A DNA stretch of 40,330 nucleotides. Source: a virus. Positions 14,208 to 23,098 of the stretch are shown here, one piece after another. The notes under the pieces were generated by a model that was given only the letters and a program-made list of their open reading frames with translations, made no database searches and was not told the DNA's origin. The stretch spans positions 1 to 40,330 of the IMG/VR virus record IMGVR_UViG_3300048588_000276, one strand, 5' to 3'. Each line of letters begins with the position of its first letter. The first letter of the stretch is position 1. Both the position numbers and the translations under genes were made by a program.

Positions 14208-14633
14208 ATGGTCGATCCCCTCGGTGCCGCCATCACCCTGCTCCGATCCGATGCGGCCGTCGCCGCCATCGCCGGTGTCAAGGTGCGTGGCGAGGTGCTC
14301 ACCGGGGAGGCACCACCGCTCGTGGTCATCGTCGAGAACGCCACCACCCGCCGCCCGTTCGGACCCGGCTCCGGTCGCATCGGGATGGCGTTGTCCACCC
14401 TCGTCGCCCGGTGCTACGGCCCGGATGCGACCGGGGGCGCCATCACGGCCCGGCAGCTCGCGGGCGCCGTGAGCGATGCCTTCCACGGGCTGCCGCCGAC
14501 CACGGTCGGCACGAAGTACCTCGCCCGGGGATACGCCCCGGAGATCGGCGGTCTCGAGAGGGACCCGATCACCAAGTGGCCGTTCCACCCGGTGACGGTC
14601 GACATCTACCACGCGACGGAGGCCGTCGCCTAG
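14208..14633 (+). CDS. Tail terminator-like protein (DUF3168/gp17-like), 141 aa
   Basis: The layout is typical: DPLGAAITLLRSDAAVAAIA with a conserved GVKVRGEVLTGEAPPLVVIV, then long beta strands separated by ARCYGPDATGGAITARQLAG, and a closing strand FHPVTVDIYHA. Tail terminators cap the growing tail tube and attach it to the head. The gene stands just before the major tail protein, the conserved position. Confidence 0.8.
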   Translation: MVDPLGAAITLLRSDAAVAAIAGVKVRGEVLTGEAPPLVVIVENATTRRPFGPGSGRIGMALSTLVARCYGPDATGGAITARQLAGAVSDAFHGLPPTTVGTKYLARGYAPEIGGLERDPITKWPFHPVTVDIYHATEAVA

Positions 14634-14663
14634 CCCGGTACGCCGGGAGGAAGGGACACCACG

Positions 14664-15461
14664 GTGCCCGTCAACGCTGTCACGCCGGCGCTCTTCGTGA
14701 TCGGGCCGGCCCTCGTCTACTACCGCGCGGTCGGCGTCAACACGCCGTGGACGTCCGTCGGCGCCACCCTCGACGATGCCGTGATGCGGCTGCCGACGTC
14801 GTGGGCCGGCACGCAGGAGCAGCTCTCGGGTGTCATGGGTCCGGTGATGGGCCTCGACGTCCTGACCCGCGTCGGCTGCGAGATCGAGTTCACGCTGCCC
14901 GAGATGGCAGGCGAGAAGCTCGGCCTCGCGATCCCTGGCGCCGTCTACACCGCCCCTGTCAGCGCGGACGCCGGCGGCTCGCCGCTGAACACGACCCTTG
15001 CGGCGGCCGCCGCCGCGGGCGCGACCACGATCAGCGTGGCGTCCGCGACCAACGCCGCCGTGGGTGACTACGTCCACATCGCGGGCGCGGCCGGCGTGGA
15101 ATATCGGCAGATCACGGCGATCAGCGGCACGGACCTCAGCTTCCGCGACCCGCTGCTCTTCGCTCACGCCAGCGGCCAGGTCGTCAAGGAGGCCACCGGC
15201 GACAACCGGTCCGTGGTCACGATGCCCACGGTCCGCCGCCAGCCGGACAGCGCCTACCGCGAGTGGGCGCTGGTCTCGGAATCCGGGAAGTCGGGCGTGA
15301 CGGAGCTGCGCATCCCGCGCGCCATCAGCCAGACGACCGGCGCCGAGGTCACCATCGGTGACGATGCGATCGCGGGCCTCCGCGTCACCATCGCCGGCCG
15401 GCTGGATCCGACCAACCTGCAGGCGTCGATCTTCCAGCTCTTCGCTCCGAACCCGGCCTGA
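14664..15461 (+). CDS. Major tail (tube) protein with inserted domain, 265 aa
   Basis: GTG 14664 follows GGAGGAAGGG. The N-terminal and C-terminal parts (LFVIGPALVYYRAVGVNTPW; SAYREWALVSESGKSGVTEL and ending LDPTNLQASIFQLFAP) form the beta-sandwich of a tube protein. Residues about 103-181 are an insertion (TTLAAAAAAGATTISVAS, VGDYVHIAGAAGVEYRQITA). A very similar domain lies at residues 813-888 of the large tail protein encoded at 18746. The domain is probably exposed on the tail surface. Position before the tail chaperones and tape measure supports the call. Confidence 0.9.
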   Translation: MPVNAVTPALFVIGPALVYYRAVGVNTPWTSVGATLDDAVMRLPTSWAGTQEQLSGVMGPVMGLDVLTRVGCEIEFTLPEMAGEKLGLAIPGAVYTAPVSADAGGSPLNTTLAAAAAAGATTISVASATNAAVGDYVHIAGAAGVEYRQITAISGTDLSFRDPLLFAHASGQVVKEATGDNRSVVTMPTVRRQPDSAYREWALVSESGKSGVTELRIPRAISQTTGAEVTIGDDAIAGLRVTIAGRLDPTNLQASIFQLFAPNPA

Positions 15462-15463
15462 TC

Positions 15464-16084
15464 GTGGTGGAGCGCACCGAGGACCTCGGCCTGGCCGGGG
15501 TCCTCCCCCTCACCGTTGGGGGCGCCCGGCGCGACGTCCCTGTCCTGTCCATCGAGCAGTCGGAGCGCTGGCTGCGCCATCTCGGCACGCTCGCCGAAGG
15601 CATCACGATGCCCGAGCGCCTTGGCGACCTGTTCACCGTCCTGGGCCCGCGGCTCGTGGATGCTGTCGCGACCTACGAGACGTTCGGTGCCTGCCCGGAG
15701 ATCTGCCCGGACCGATCCACGGCGCCGGGCCCCGAGCACGCCCATGCTGGCGTCCTGGGGGGCGAGGCAGAGATCCGAAGGCGCATGACGAAGCGCGAGC
15801 TTCGCGACGCATTCGAGGCGATGGTGCTCGCAGAGAACCCTTTCGCGACGGACCTGCGTTCGGTGGTCGAGGCGTCTGGGCCCCAGCTCCGGGCGATGGT
15901 CCCGCTGCTGGTCGCGACGCTGGCCGAGCGGCTGGTCCAGGCGAACTGGCGGCCTACGCTCTCCGGGAGTGGGGACTCGACCCCGCCGCTCTCCGGCGAC
16001 GGCTCACCCGGGAGCAGCTCGTCATCCTCGCCCGGTACGACCAGCGCCGACGACACGACGAATGGCGGGAGCGCCGCGACGTGA
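15464..16084 (+). CDS. Tail assembly chaperone (lambda G-like), 206 aa
   Basis: GTG 15464 (or 15467) starts right after the tail protein stop. The body (residues 1-160) includes a beta N-terminus LAGVLPLTVGGARRDVPVLS and helices ending PLLVATLAERLVQANW. The last 45 residues are Ser/Gly/Thr-rich and look unstructured. They overlap a second frame that encodes a good helical domain without its own start. This is the classic G/GT arrangement, in which most ribosomes make the short form and some shift -1 into the T-like extension. Both forms would coat the tape measure during tail assembly. Confidence 0.82.
   Translation: MVERTEDLGLAGVLPLTVGGARRDVPVLSIEQSERWLRHLGTLAEGITMPERLGDLFTVLGPRLVDAVATYETFGACPEICPDRSTAPGPEHAHAGVLGGEAEIRRRMTKRELRDAFEAMVLAENPFATDLRSVVEASGPQLRAMVPLLVATLAERLVQANWRPTLSGSGDSTPPLSGDGSPGSSSSSSPGTTSADDTTNGGSAAT
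15838..15844 (+). promoter_or_regulatory. CCCTTTC heptamer, candidate -1 frameshift site
   Basis: In the chaperone frame the codons are AAC CCT TTC, so C-CCT-TTC fits the X-XXY-YYZ slippery pattern exactly. Slipping back one base puts ribosomes into the frame that encodes the T-like domain and ends at 16341. It is the best heptamer I see in the overlap. However, the zero frame still looks protein-like for about 100 bases downstream, so the true site could lie closer to 15940. Confidence 0.5.
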
Positions 16085-16341
16085 TCGCGGACGGCGTCGC
16101 GTTCGGGATGCTCGAGGCGCATGGCAGGGTGGGGCGCGATGCACGACCGTGGGCCGCCGCCTCGGGAGCCAAGCGATCCGACATCGTGACGGGCCTCTCA
16201 CGGCTCGCGCAGCGGCCGGGTGCGGAACGTCTGGCCCCGATCCCGTTCGCTTCCTCCGATGGTCCCGTGACCACCGGTCTCGATGTGGCTGCGGAGATCG
16301 CGCGCCAGCGGGCGCAAGCGATCGCCGGGCGGGTGCACTGA
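15844..16341 (+). CDS. T-like extension of tail chaperone reached by -1 frameshift
   Basis: This frame has no start codon where its convincing protein sequence begins (about 15943): LAAYALREWGLDPAALRRRL, TREQLVILARYDQRRRHDEW, then DVIADGVAFGMLEAHGRVGR. Fusion at 15844 would give a 292-residue GT-like protein. A GTG at 16081, overlapping the upstream stop, could start an 86-residue version but would drop the best helices. In lambda-like phages the T domain links the chaperone complex to the tail tube protein. The tape measure start follows at once. The boundaries are uncertain; the existence of the second product is likely. Confidence 0.72.
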   Translation, partial: RDGPAFGGRGVWAPAPGDGPAAGRDAGRAAGPGELAAYALREWGLDPAALRRRLTREQLVILARYDQRRRHDEWRERRDVIADGVAFGMLEAHGRVGRDARPWAAASGAKRSDIVTGLSRLAQRPGAERLAPIPFASSDGPVTTGLDVAAEIARQRAQAIAGRVH

Positions 16342-16342
16342 C

Positions 16343-18742
16343 ATGGCAGGGCTGTCCATCGGGGAGATCTGGAGCGCGCTCCGGGTCGACGGATCGAAGG
16401 CGAAGGCCGACGCCGCCAAGGCGGGCGGCGAGGCTGGGGATGCCGCGAGCAAGGAGATGGGCAGCCGCCTCAAGAAGGGCGCTGCGGTCATCGCCGGGGC
16501 GCTGTCGGGGGCCCTCTCCGTGGCGCTCATCGGCCGGTTCGCCGCGCTCGAACGGGCCACGGCGAAGTTCCGCCAGGAGACCGGTTCCACGGCAGAGGAG
16601 GCCGAGCGGGCCGGGCGCGCCATCAACGACATGGCCGGGCGCAACCTCCAGCCCGTCGAGGAGATCGGCGACACCCTCGCGCGGGTCACCACGGACCTCG
16701 GGCTGACTGGAGACGAGGCGTCACGCACCGCCGAGCAGTTCCTGCGCTTCGGGCAGGCGACGGGCCAGAACGCGGCGCAGGCGGTGTTGGCGTTCGACGA
16801 CATCCTCGATGCCTGGGGTCTGACGGCGCAGGACGCGCAGGGCGTCATGGATGCGCTTGTCCTCAGCCATCAGAAGTACGGCGGCTCGATCGAGGAGAAC
16901 CAGCGCACCCTCGCGGAGCTGGCGCCGGCGCTGACCGCCGCGAACCTCTCATGGGAGGACGGGGTCGGCATCCTGAACATGTTCAACGCGGCGGGCGTCG
17001 ATGCAGGCTCCGCCGTCACGGGCATGCAGAAGGCGCTCACCCAGGTGAAGTCGCCCGAGGAGCTTCAGGCGCTGCTCGATGACATCACCGCGACCGAGGA
17101 TCCGTTCCTGCGGGCTACGAAGGCGGCGGACCTGTTCGGCACGCGGGCGGGCGCGAAGCTCGCCACGGCCCTCGGGAACGGCGGACTTGACGACTATCGC
17201 GTTAACCTCGACGAGGCCGCGGGCGCCACGGACCGCGCCGCGGACGCCAGCAAGACGATGGTCGACCGCATCCGCCAGGCGTTCTCGGGGTTCATCAGCT
17301 GGTCGGTGGACACCCTGGGACCGGCCGGACCACTGCTCACCGCGGTGGGATCGCTCGGCACGCTCTTCGCCCCCGCGCTCTCGAAGGTCTGGAAGGCGCT
17401 GGTGGGCAACGCGGGTATCAAGGGTGCCATCGCGCTGGCGGGGGCAGCGGCAGGCGGGGTCTACTCCGCAGCCGCAGCGGGCGTCTCGCTGCTGGCGACG
17501 GCGTTGTCCGGGGCGTGGGCTGCGATGGGCCTGCCGACCTCCAAGGCCATGATCGCTGCCGTCACCACCGGGCGAGCGCTCGGACTGGCGGCCGGCGCGG
17601 CCGCCGCAGCGGCCATCCTCACGATCCCGTTGATCGTCGCGGGCGACCGCGGTCCGACCGAGGATCCAATGTTCCGTATCCAGGAGATCGAGCGTGCGCT
17701 CCAGCATCTGCGCACGCTCGATCCGACCGCCTCGTGGGGGACAGGAACCGTGGCGGACACCATCGCGAATCTCGAAGCCCAGATCGAGGCGCTGCGCGAC
17801 GGCAACGTGGATCTGGCGAACTCGATCCGCGACCACGGCATCCCGGCGATCGAGGACCTGGGCAGGTCGGGGGAGGACGCAGGCCGAGCGCTCACCAAGG
17901 ACGTCTGGGGCCTCATCAATGGGATTGGCGACCAGATGGCGGAAGGCATGGGCGAGGCAGGAGAGAGGGGTGGCCGGTCGCTCGAGCAGGGTGTGCGACA
18001 GACCGTCCCCCAGATGCGGGCTCAGTGGCGCCAGATGGCGCACGACCAGGTGGGGATCATCTACCTCGGGATGCGCGAGTCGGTGGACGCGATGCGGACC
18101 GGTGTCGTGGACATGAAGGACCGCGTGAGGACCGGCAAAGCCGCGATCGTCGAGCAGTTCCGCGACCTCGCATGGCAGAGCAAGCACCCATTCCGCGAAG
18201 AGAACTACGCCAAGTGGTTGGAGGGCCGCTACCAGGACGCGATGAACAAGGCGGAGCGCGCCGCGAAGCGCGGCAAGCCTGGCGTCGCGGCGCAGTACCG
18301 CCAGCTCGCGGATGAGATCAAGGCCGAGATGAACAGCCTGCCGGGCGTCGCGGCCGAGAACGCACGCAGGGCGATCGCGGCGCTTGCTCCGCTAATCGCT
18401 CGGGTGGGCACCATCCCCGAGATGTTGAGCAATGCGATCTCGGGAGTCTTCGGCGGGCCTCGCGTGCCGGGCTTCGCCGACGGAGGAGTCCCACCGCGGA
18501 CCGGCCCCTTCTGGGTCGGTGAGCGCGGTCCGGAGCTGATGACCCTGAACCCGCCGCGTATCTACGACGCCCAGACCTCCGCTGCGATGGCCATGGGCCC
18601 GACGCAGGTCGTCGAGCACATCCACCGTGCCGATCGCGAGACCGTCCAGCTCGCCCGCGACATGGGTGTCCCGCTCGGGGACGTCCTCCTCGCCGCGGAG
18701 CGCTCCGCCGGCGCGTCGTACAGCGAGCCCCGGAGGTTCTGA
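16343..18742 (+). CDS. Tail tape measure protein, 799 aa
   Basis: The protein is long and helical. An N-terminal LKKGAAVIAGALSGALSVAL precedes a TP901-type core: EAERAGRAINDMAGRNLQPV, FNAAGVDAGSAVTGMQKALT and DPFLRATKAADLFG. Hydrophobic segments lie at about 330-435 (VYSAAAAGVSLLATALSGAW; LGLAAGAAAAAAILTIPLIV). The C-terminus has the common tape-measure ending FADGGVPPRTGPFWVGERGP. It sets tail length and enters the host envelope during DNA ejection. By the usual 1.5 angstrom per residue rule, 799 residues imply a tail near 120 nm, which is inference. No lytic transglycosylase or peptidase module is visible. Confidence 0.95.
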   Translation: MAGLSIGEIWSALRVDGSKAKADAAKAGGEAGDAASKEMGSRLKKGAAVIAGALSGALSVALIGRFAALERATAKFRQETGSTAEEAERAGRAINDMAGRNLQPVEEIGDTLARVTTDLGLTGDEASRTAEQFLRFGQATGQNAAQAVLAFDDILDAWGLTAQDAQGVMDALVLSHQKYGGSIEENQRTLAELAPALTAANLSWEDGVGILNMFNAAGVDAGSAVTGMQKALTQVKSPEELQALLDDITATEDPFLRATKAADLFGTRAGAKLATALGNGGLDDYRVNLDEAAGATDRAADASKTMVDRIRQAFSGFISWSVDTLGPAGPLLTAVGSLGTLFAPALSKVWKALVGNAGIKGAIALAGAAAGGVYSAAAAGVSLLATALSGAWAAMGLPTSKAMIAAVTTGRALGLAAGAAAAAAILTIPLIVAGDRGPTEDPMFRIQEIERALQHLRTLDPTASWGTGTVADTIANLEAQIEALRDGNVDLANSIRDHGIPAIEDLGRSGEDAGRALTKDVWGLINGIGDQMAEGMGEAGERGGRSLEQGVRQTVPQMRAQWRQMAHDQVGIIYLGMRESVDAMRTGVVDMKDRVRTGKAAIVEQFRDLAWQSKHPFREENYAKWLEGRYQDAMNKAERAAKRGKPGVAAQYRQLADEIKAEMNSLPGVAAENARRAIAALAPLIARVGTIPEMLSNAISGVFGGPRVPGFADGGVPPRTGPFWVGERGPELMTLNPPRIYDAQTSAAMAMGPTQVVEHIHRADRETVQLARDMGVPLGDVLLAAERSAGASYSEPRRF

Positions 18743-18745
18743 GCG

Positions 18746-21700
18746 ATGGCGATCAAGAGCAGGTCCATCGCGCTCAAGCGATCCACCCGGCTCGCCAAGG
18801 AGGGCTCGTTCGAGGCGGGCGCCGGCAAGGACGACCGCCTCGCCATCGGCATCCTCTCGAGCGACAGCCGGCGGCAGCGCGCCTACGCCCGCCTGGCGGA
18901 CAACCGCTTCCCGGCGACGTTCTGGGACGGCATGTTCAAGGTCGACCGCGTCGAGCTCTGGGGCTACAAGGTCTCCTACTACCGGACGACCGAGGGCGGC
19001 CCTGGCCGTGTCCGCGTCCGGCGGGCGACGGCCGGCCAGGCGGAGGGCACGAGCCCCACGCTCTCCTCGAGCAACGGCGGCGGCGCCGTCTGGCCCGGCC
19101 CTGCGACCCACGCGGGATCCGAGGTCCGGGGTCCGGCGATCCCCTCGGGCACCGGGAAGTGGGTGAAGATCGCCGACGTCACCACCCCGTCGAAGGTCTG
19201 GTGGCCGCAGTCGCTCGGCGGGACCGGCTCGAAGGTCAACGGCGACGACATGCTCGGCCTCGTGCTGGCCCAGGACGGCGACGACTGGTCCGGCAGCCCG
19301 GGCTTCACCAGCACCACCGACAACGTCGAGTTCGCCTCGGACGACTGGGGCGATGGCTCCAAGCGCCTCGAGCTCCGCGTCTTCTACGACGACAACCGCC
19401 CGCCGAGCACCCCGACCGTGACCAGCCCGGAGCCGGGCAGCACGGACGGCGTGGTGGTCGGCACCACGGCGGGCACCGAGCTGTCGGTCGAGTACACCTA
19501 CGCCGACCAGGACGGCGACGCGATCGGCGCCCACGAGCTCGAGGTCTACCCCCAGAGCGTCACCGATGAGACGGCGACCACGGCGAACCGCACGGCCACG
19601 ACCGGCGCGGTCGCGCCGGGCGACGCGATCGCGTTCCTCAAGTACCGGGCGACCATCGCCAACCTGCCGGCGAGGGCGGACCTCCGGTACCGGCTCCGGG
19701 TGCGCGACGCGCGCGGCGCCTGGTCGGGCTGGACATCGCTCGCCGACGGCCGCTTCCAGACGGCCCACCGCCCGGGCGCGCCGCTCCAGTCGGTGATGAC
19801 GACGAACCCGGAGGCGGTCACGATCGCGGGCACCCTCAACGGCCCGGGCACGATCTCGGGCTGGGAGGGCGAGTTCTACCGCGACACCCAGCAGGGGTCC
19901 GTGACCCTGTGGGCGCCGGGGATGCAGGACATCGGGGGGGCCTCGACGCGCTCCTCGGTCCCCTGGGCCGGCGTCCAGTTGAACGACGGCGATGTGGTCC
20001 GCTGGCGCCACCGGCACCGGAACGAGGACGGCGTGGTCGGTGACTGGTCGTCCTGGCTGACCACCACGATGCGGACGCCGGTCGGCACCACGATCTCGCC
20101 GGCGGACACGACCACCAAGCTGACGACCCGGACACCGACGCTCACCCTCACCTTCCCCGAGGCGTCCGACGCGTACCGGCTGCTCGTCCGCCGCAACGGC
20201 GAGCAGATCTGGGATTCCGGCACCGTGGCCTGCACCCCCGGCACGAGCGCCTCGGCCGTGATCGCGGCGGCCGCGGGGCTCACCTGGGGCGACACCTTCG
20301 AGGTGCAGGCGGCGGGGCGCCCGAGCGGCACGAGCGCGGCGCCGGGCCCCTTCGGCCCCTGGACCACGCTCTACATCACCACCCTGCCCACGACGTCGAT
20401 CGCGGCCAGCGATGGCGACGTGGCGGGCTCCGTGGTGCCGACCACCGACATCCTGTGGGAGACGCCCTACCTTGATCCCGACGCGGTCCGGTACGGGGAG
20501 ACGCCGGCGGCCAAGGAGCTGGAGCTGCGGGTCGCGGCCAGCCCGCCCGGCTCGGGGACACGGATCACCAAGCGGACCTCGGTGTCGCGCATCCTCGAGG
20601 CGGAGCGCACGGGACGCCGGATCCTGGCGCTCACCGATGCGACGGGCTGGTCGGCCGCGTCCAACGTCACGGCGGACACCGAGGCGATCGCGCCGACCGG
20701 CTACTCGGGGAACAGCCTGCGCATCCGGGCGACCGGCGGCAGCTCCACCGACCGGGCGGCGACGTACACCTTCCCCACGCCGCTCGACCTCTCCGACCTC
20801 GGCGACGGCGCCGTGCTCCGCATCTGGGTCCGCTGCACGTCGACGACGAACCTCACGCGCTGGGACCTGCGGCTGCGGACCGATTCGGGGAACCTCGTGC
20901 TCTACGAGCTCTTCGCCGCGGCGGGCACGCCGGACACCTGGGTGGAGATCGCCGTCCCCCTGGGGAAGACCACGAGCGGCTCCGGGACCGTCGACTGGTC
21001 GAGCATCGCCAGCATCCAGTTCATGGCGGACGTCTCGGGCGCGTACACCGGAGACCTCCAGGTCCGGGACCTGCGCATCGGCACGGTGCGGACCGCGAAG
21101 GACACGCCCGATGGCCACATTGCGTCCGAGGCCTTCTACGACACGCGGGCTCGCTTCCGTGACAACGCCGACGGGAAGATGCTCACGACGCTCGCGGCCG
21201 CGGTGTCGGCCGGGGCGACGAACGTCAAGGTGAACAACGTCGTGGGGATGTCGGTGGGTGACGAGCTCACCATCGGCACGACGCACCCGATCGAGACACG
21301 CCGCATCACCGCCGTCGGGACGTCGGGCTCGGGTGGCACCGGGGTCACCGTCGCGGAGGCGTTCGACTTCAACCACGACAGCGGCAAGAACGTCCGGATC
21401 TGGTACTGGGGCCCGTGGACGCCCTGGCTGACCGTCAAGGCGTCCCTGCCGCCCGAGGTGGCCGCGGACACGCCGGCGGATGCCGCGGTGCTGGCGGACC
21501 CGACGCCGGCGCTCGCCCACACGTACAGCAGCCCGGGCAGCAAGGCCCAGGCGCTCCGGACCACACGTCTGTACCGGCGCCTCGGGTTCGCGAAGCGCGT
21601 CGCCGCGATGGCGCCGGCGTCGTGGTGGCGGCTGGGCGAGGCCTCCGGGTCCGTCCTCGACTCGGCGGGATCGATCGCCGGGACGGCGGGCGGCACCATC

Positions 21701-23098
21701 ACGCGCGCCACGGCCGGCGCCTTCGGGGCCCTCGACGCGGACGGGTCCATCACCCTCGGATCGGACGGCTACATCCAGTTCGGCGACGTCCACGACTTCG
21801 GCGGCACCGACCCCTTCACGGCGGCGATCCTCATCAAGCCGTCCACCCCGTTCCAGGTCGGCGACCGGATCTGGAGCAAGGAGGGCACGGGTTCGGGCTG
21901 GGCGGTCCGGCTGACCGGCACCAGCGGAGCGGTCCGATTCGAGCGCTTCGATGGTGCGGGTTCGGACTTCATCGCGAGCACCGATCTGCTCGTGGCGGAT
22001 GCGTGGAACCTGGTCATCGCGAAGTACGACGGGAGCACGCTCCGCCTGACCATCAACGGAGGCACCGCGGTGTCGGGCGCCTCCGCGCGCAGCAACCCCG
22101 GCAACACGGGCCAGCTGCGGATCGGCGCCAACTCGGTGGGTGGCAGCTACCTGTCCTGCCCCGTGGACGAGGGCATCATCTGGACGCGCTCGATCACGGC
22201 CGCGGAGGAGGCGGCGCTCTGGGCCGCGATCACGGAGACGCCGACCGAGGAGCTGGTCGACGAGCGCGATGCGAGCGGCGCCGGGCTGACCGACACGGTG
22301 GTGCGGCTCCTGCTCGCGGACGGCGGCACCTATGGCTGGGAGAAGACCGCCTACGACACGGACGGCCTGGCCGACACCACGGCGCGCCGCTGGTTCCTCG
22401 CGGACCTCACGGCGCCGGCGGCCGTGGCCGACCTGGTCGCCACGGCGGACGCGGCCTCGGGCGCCATCACGATCACATGGACGGCGTCGGTCGACCCGTA
22501 TCTCGACCACTACCGGGTCTACTGGCGCAACGGCGCCGGCGAGCGGATCCGCATCGACGGCGGGCCGGCGGAGGTCGATGACGGGCGCGAGCCGCTGACC
22601 GAGGCGACCTTCACCTGGTATGGCGGGCGCCTGGGCGACAACGATCTCGAGGTCACCGTGCACAACGGCTCGCAGGAGTCCGAGCCCACGACCGTCTCGG
22701 TCAGCCTTGACCCCATCCGCGCCGGAGCGTGGGCACTGGTCGGGGACGATGAGGACCGGTACACGTTCGCGTTCGACCCGACGCGCGCACCACGGGTGCA
22801 CAACCCCCACATCGAGACGATGCGACCACCCGGTCGACGCAGGCCGGTCCATCTCCTGTGGGGGACGTCGGGGAAGCGGGTGTCGGTGACCTTCGCCTAC
22901 CTGCCGTCCGAGGATGGCGACCTCGCGACGATCGTCGGCGAGCTCCTCGAGCGGGGCGTCGCGACGTGGCTCAAGGCGCCCGAAGGGTACGTCCAGGACC
23001 CGCTCCGCGTCCGGACGGTGGATGCCCGGGACGAACCCGAGACGGGCGGGTGGGTGTCGGTCAGCATCGAGCTCGACGAGGTCGCGATCGATGTATGA
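18746..23098 (+). CDS. Large multidomain minor tail protein with LamG and Fn3 domains, 1450 aa
   Basis: Several modules follow each other. An N-terminal 1-220 beta region comes first, then Ig/Fn3-like repeats to about 630 and a carbohydrate-binding-like jelly roll at about 635-780. Residues 813-888 repeat the domain inserted in the major tail protein. A LamG/concanavalin-like domain spans about 950-1165 (MAPASWWRLGEASGSVLDSA). An Fn3 domain lies at about 1218-1312 (AAVADLVATADAASGAITIT), and a C-terminal 1325-1450 segment resembles a distal-tail-type core. The protein probably sits at the tail tip and binds surface glycans. The combination of distal-tail-like and adhesin-like parts in one chain is unusual. 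The next gene overlaps its end by eight bases. Confidence 0.85.
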   Translation: MAIKSRSIALKRSTRLAKEGSFEAGAGKDDRLAIGILSSDSRRQRAYARLADNRFPATFWDGMFKVDRVELWGYKVSYYRTTEGGPGRVRVRRATAGQAEGTSPTLSSSNGGGAVWPGPATHAGSEVRGPAIPSGTGKWVKIADVTTPSKVWWPQSLGGTGSKVNGDDMLGLVLAQDGDDWSGSPGFTSTTDNVEFASDDWGDGSKRLELRVFYDDNRPPSTPTVTSPEPGSTDGVVVGTTAGTELSVEYTYADQDGDAIGAHELEVYPQSVTDETATTANRTATTGAVAPGDAIAFLKYRATIANLPARADLRYRLRVRDARGAWSGWTSLADGRFQTAHRPGAPLQSVMTTNPEAVTIAGTLNGPGTISGWEGEFYRDTQQGSVTLWAPGMQDIGGASTRSSVPWAGVQLNDGDVVRWRHRHRNEDGVVGDWSSWLTTTMRTPVGTTISPADTTTKLTTRTPTLTLTFPEASDAYRLLVRRNGEQIWDSGTVACTPGTSASAVIAAAAGLTWGDTFEVQAAGRPSGTSAAPGPFGPWTTLYITTLPTTSIAASDGDVAGSVVPTTDILWETPYLDPDAVRYGETPAAKELELRVAASPPGSGTRITKRTSVSRILEAERTGRRILALTDATGWSAASNVTADTEAIAPTGYSGNSLRIRATGGSSTDRAATYTFPTPLDLSDLGDGAVLRIWVRCTSTTNLTRWDLRLRTDSGNLVLYELFAAAGTPDTWVEIAVPLGKTTSGSGTVDWSSIASIQFMADVSGAYTGDLQVRDLRIGTVRTAKDTPDGHIASEAFYDTRARFRDNADGKMLTTLAAAVSAGATNVKVNNVVGMSVGDELTIGTTHPIETRRITAVGTSGSGGTGVTVAEAFDFNHDSGKNVRIWYWGPWTPWLTVKASLPPEVAADTPADAAVLADPTPALAHTYSSPGSKAQALRTTRLYRRLGFAKRVAAMAPASWWRLGEASGSVLDSAGSIAGTAGGTITRATAGAFGALDADGSITLGSDGYIQFGDVHDFGGTDPFTAAILIKPSTPFQVGDRIWSKEGTGSGWAVRLTGTSGAVRFERFDGAGSDFIASTDLLVADAWNLVIAKYDGSTLRLTINGGTAVSGASARSNPGNTGQLRIGANSVGGSYLSCPVDEGIIWTRSITAAEEAALWAAITETPTEELVDERDASGAGLTDTVVRLLLADGGTYGWEKTAYDTDGLADTTARRWFLADLTAPAAVADLVATADAASGAITITWTASVDPYLDHYRVYWRNGAGERIRIDGGPAEVDDGREPLTEATFTWYGGRLGDNDLEVTVHNGSQESEPTTVSVSLDPIRAGAWALVGDDEDRYTFAFDPTRAPRVHNPHIETMRPPGRRRPVHLLWGTSGKRVSVTFAYLPSEDGDLATIVGELLERGVATWLKAPEGYVQDPLRVRTVDARDEPETGGWVSVSIELDEVAIDV

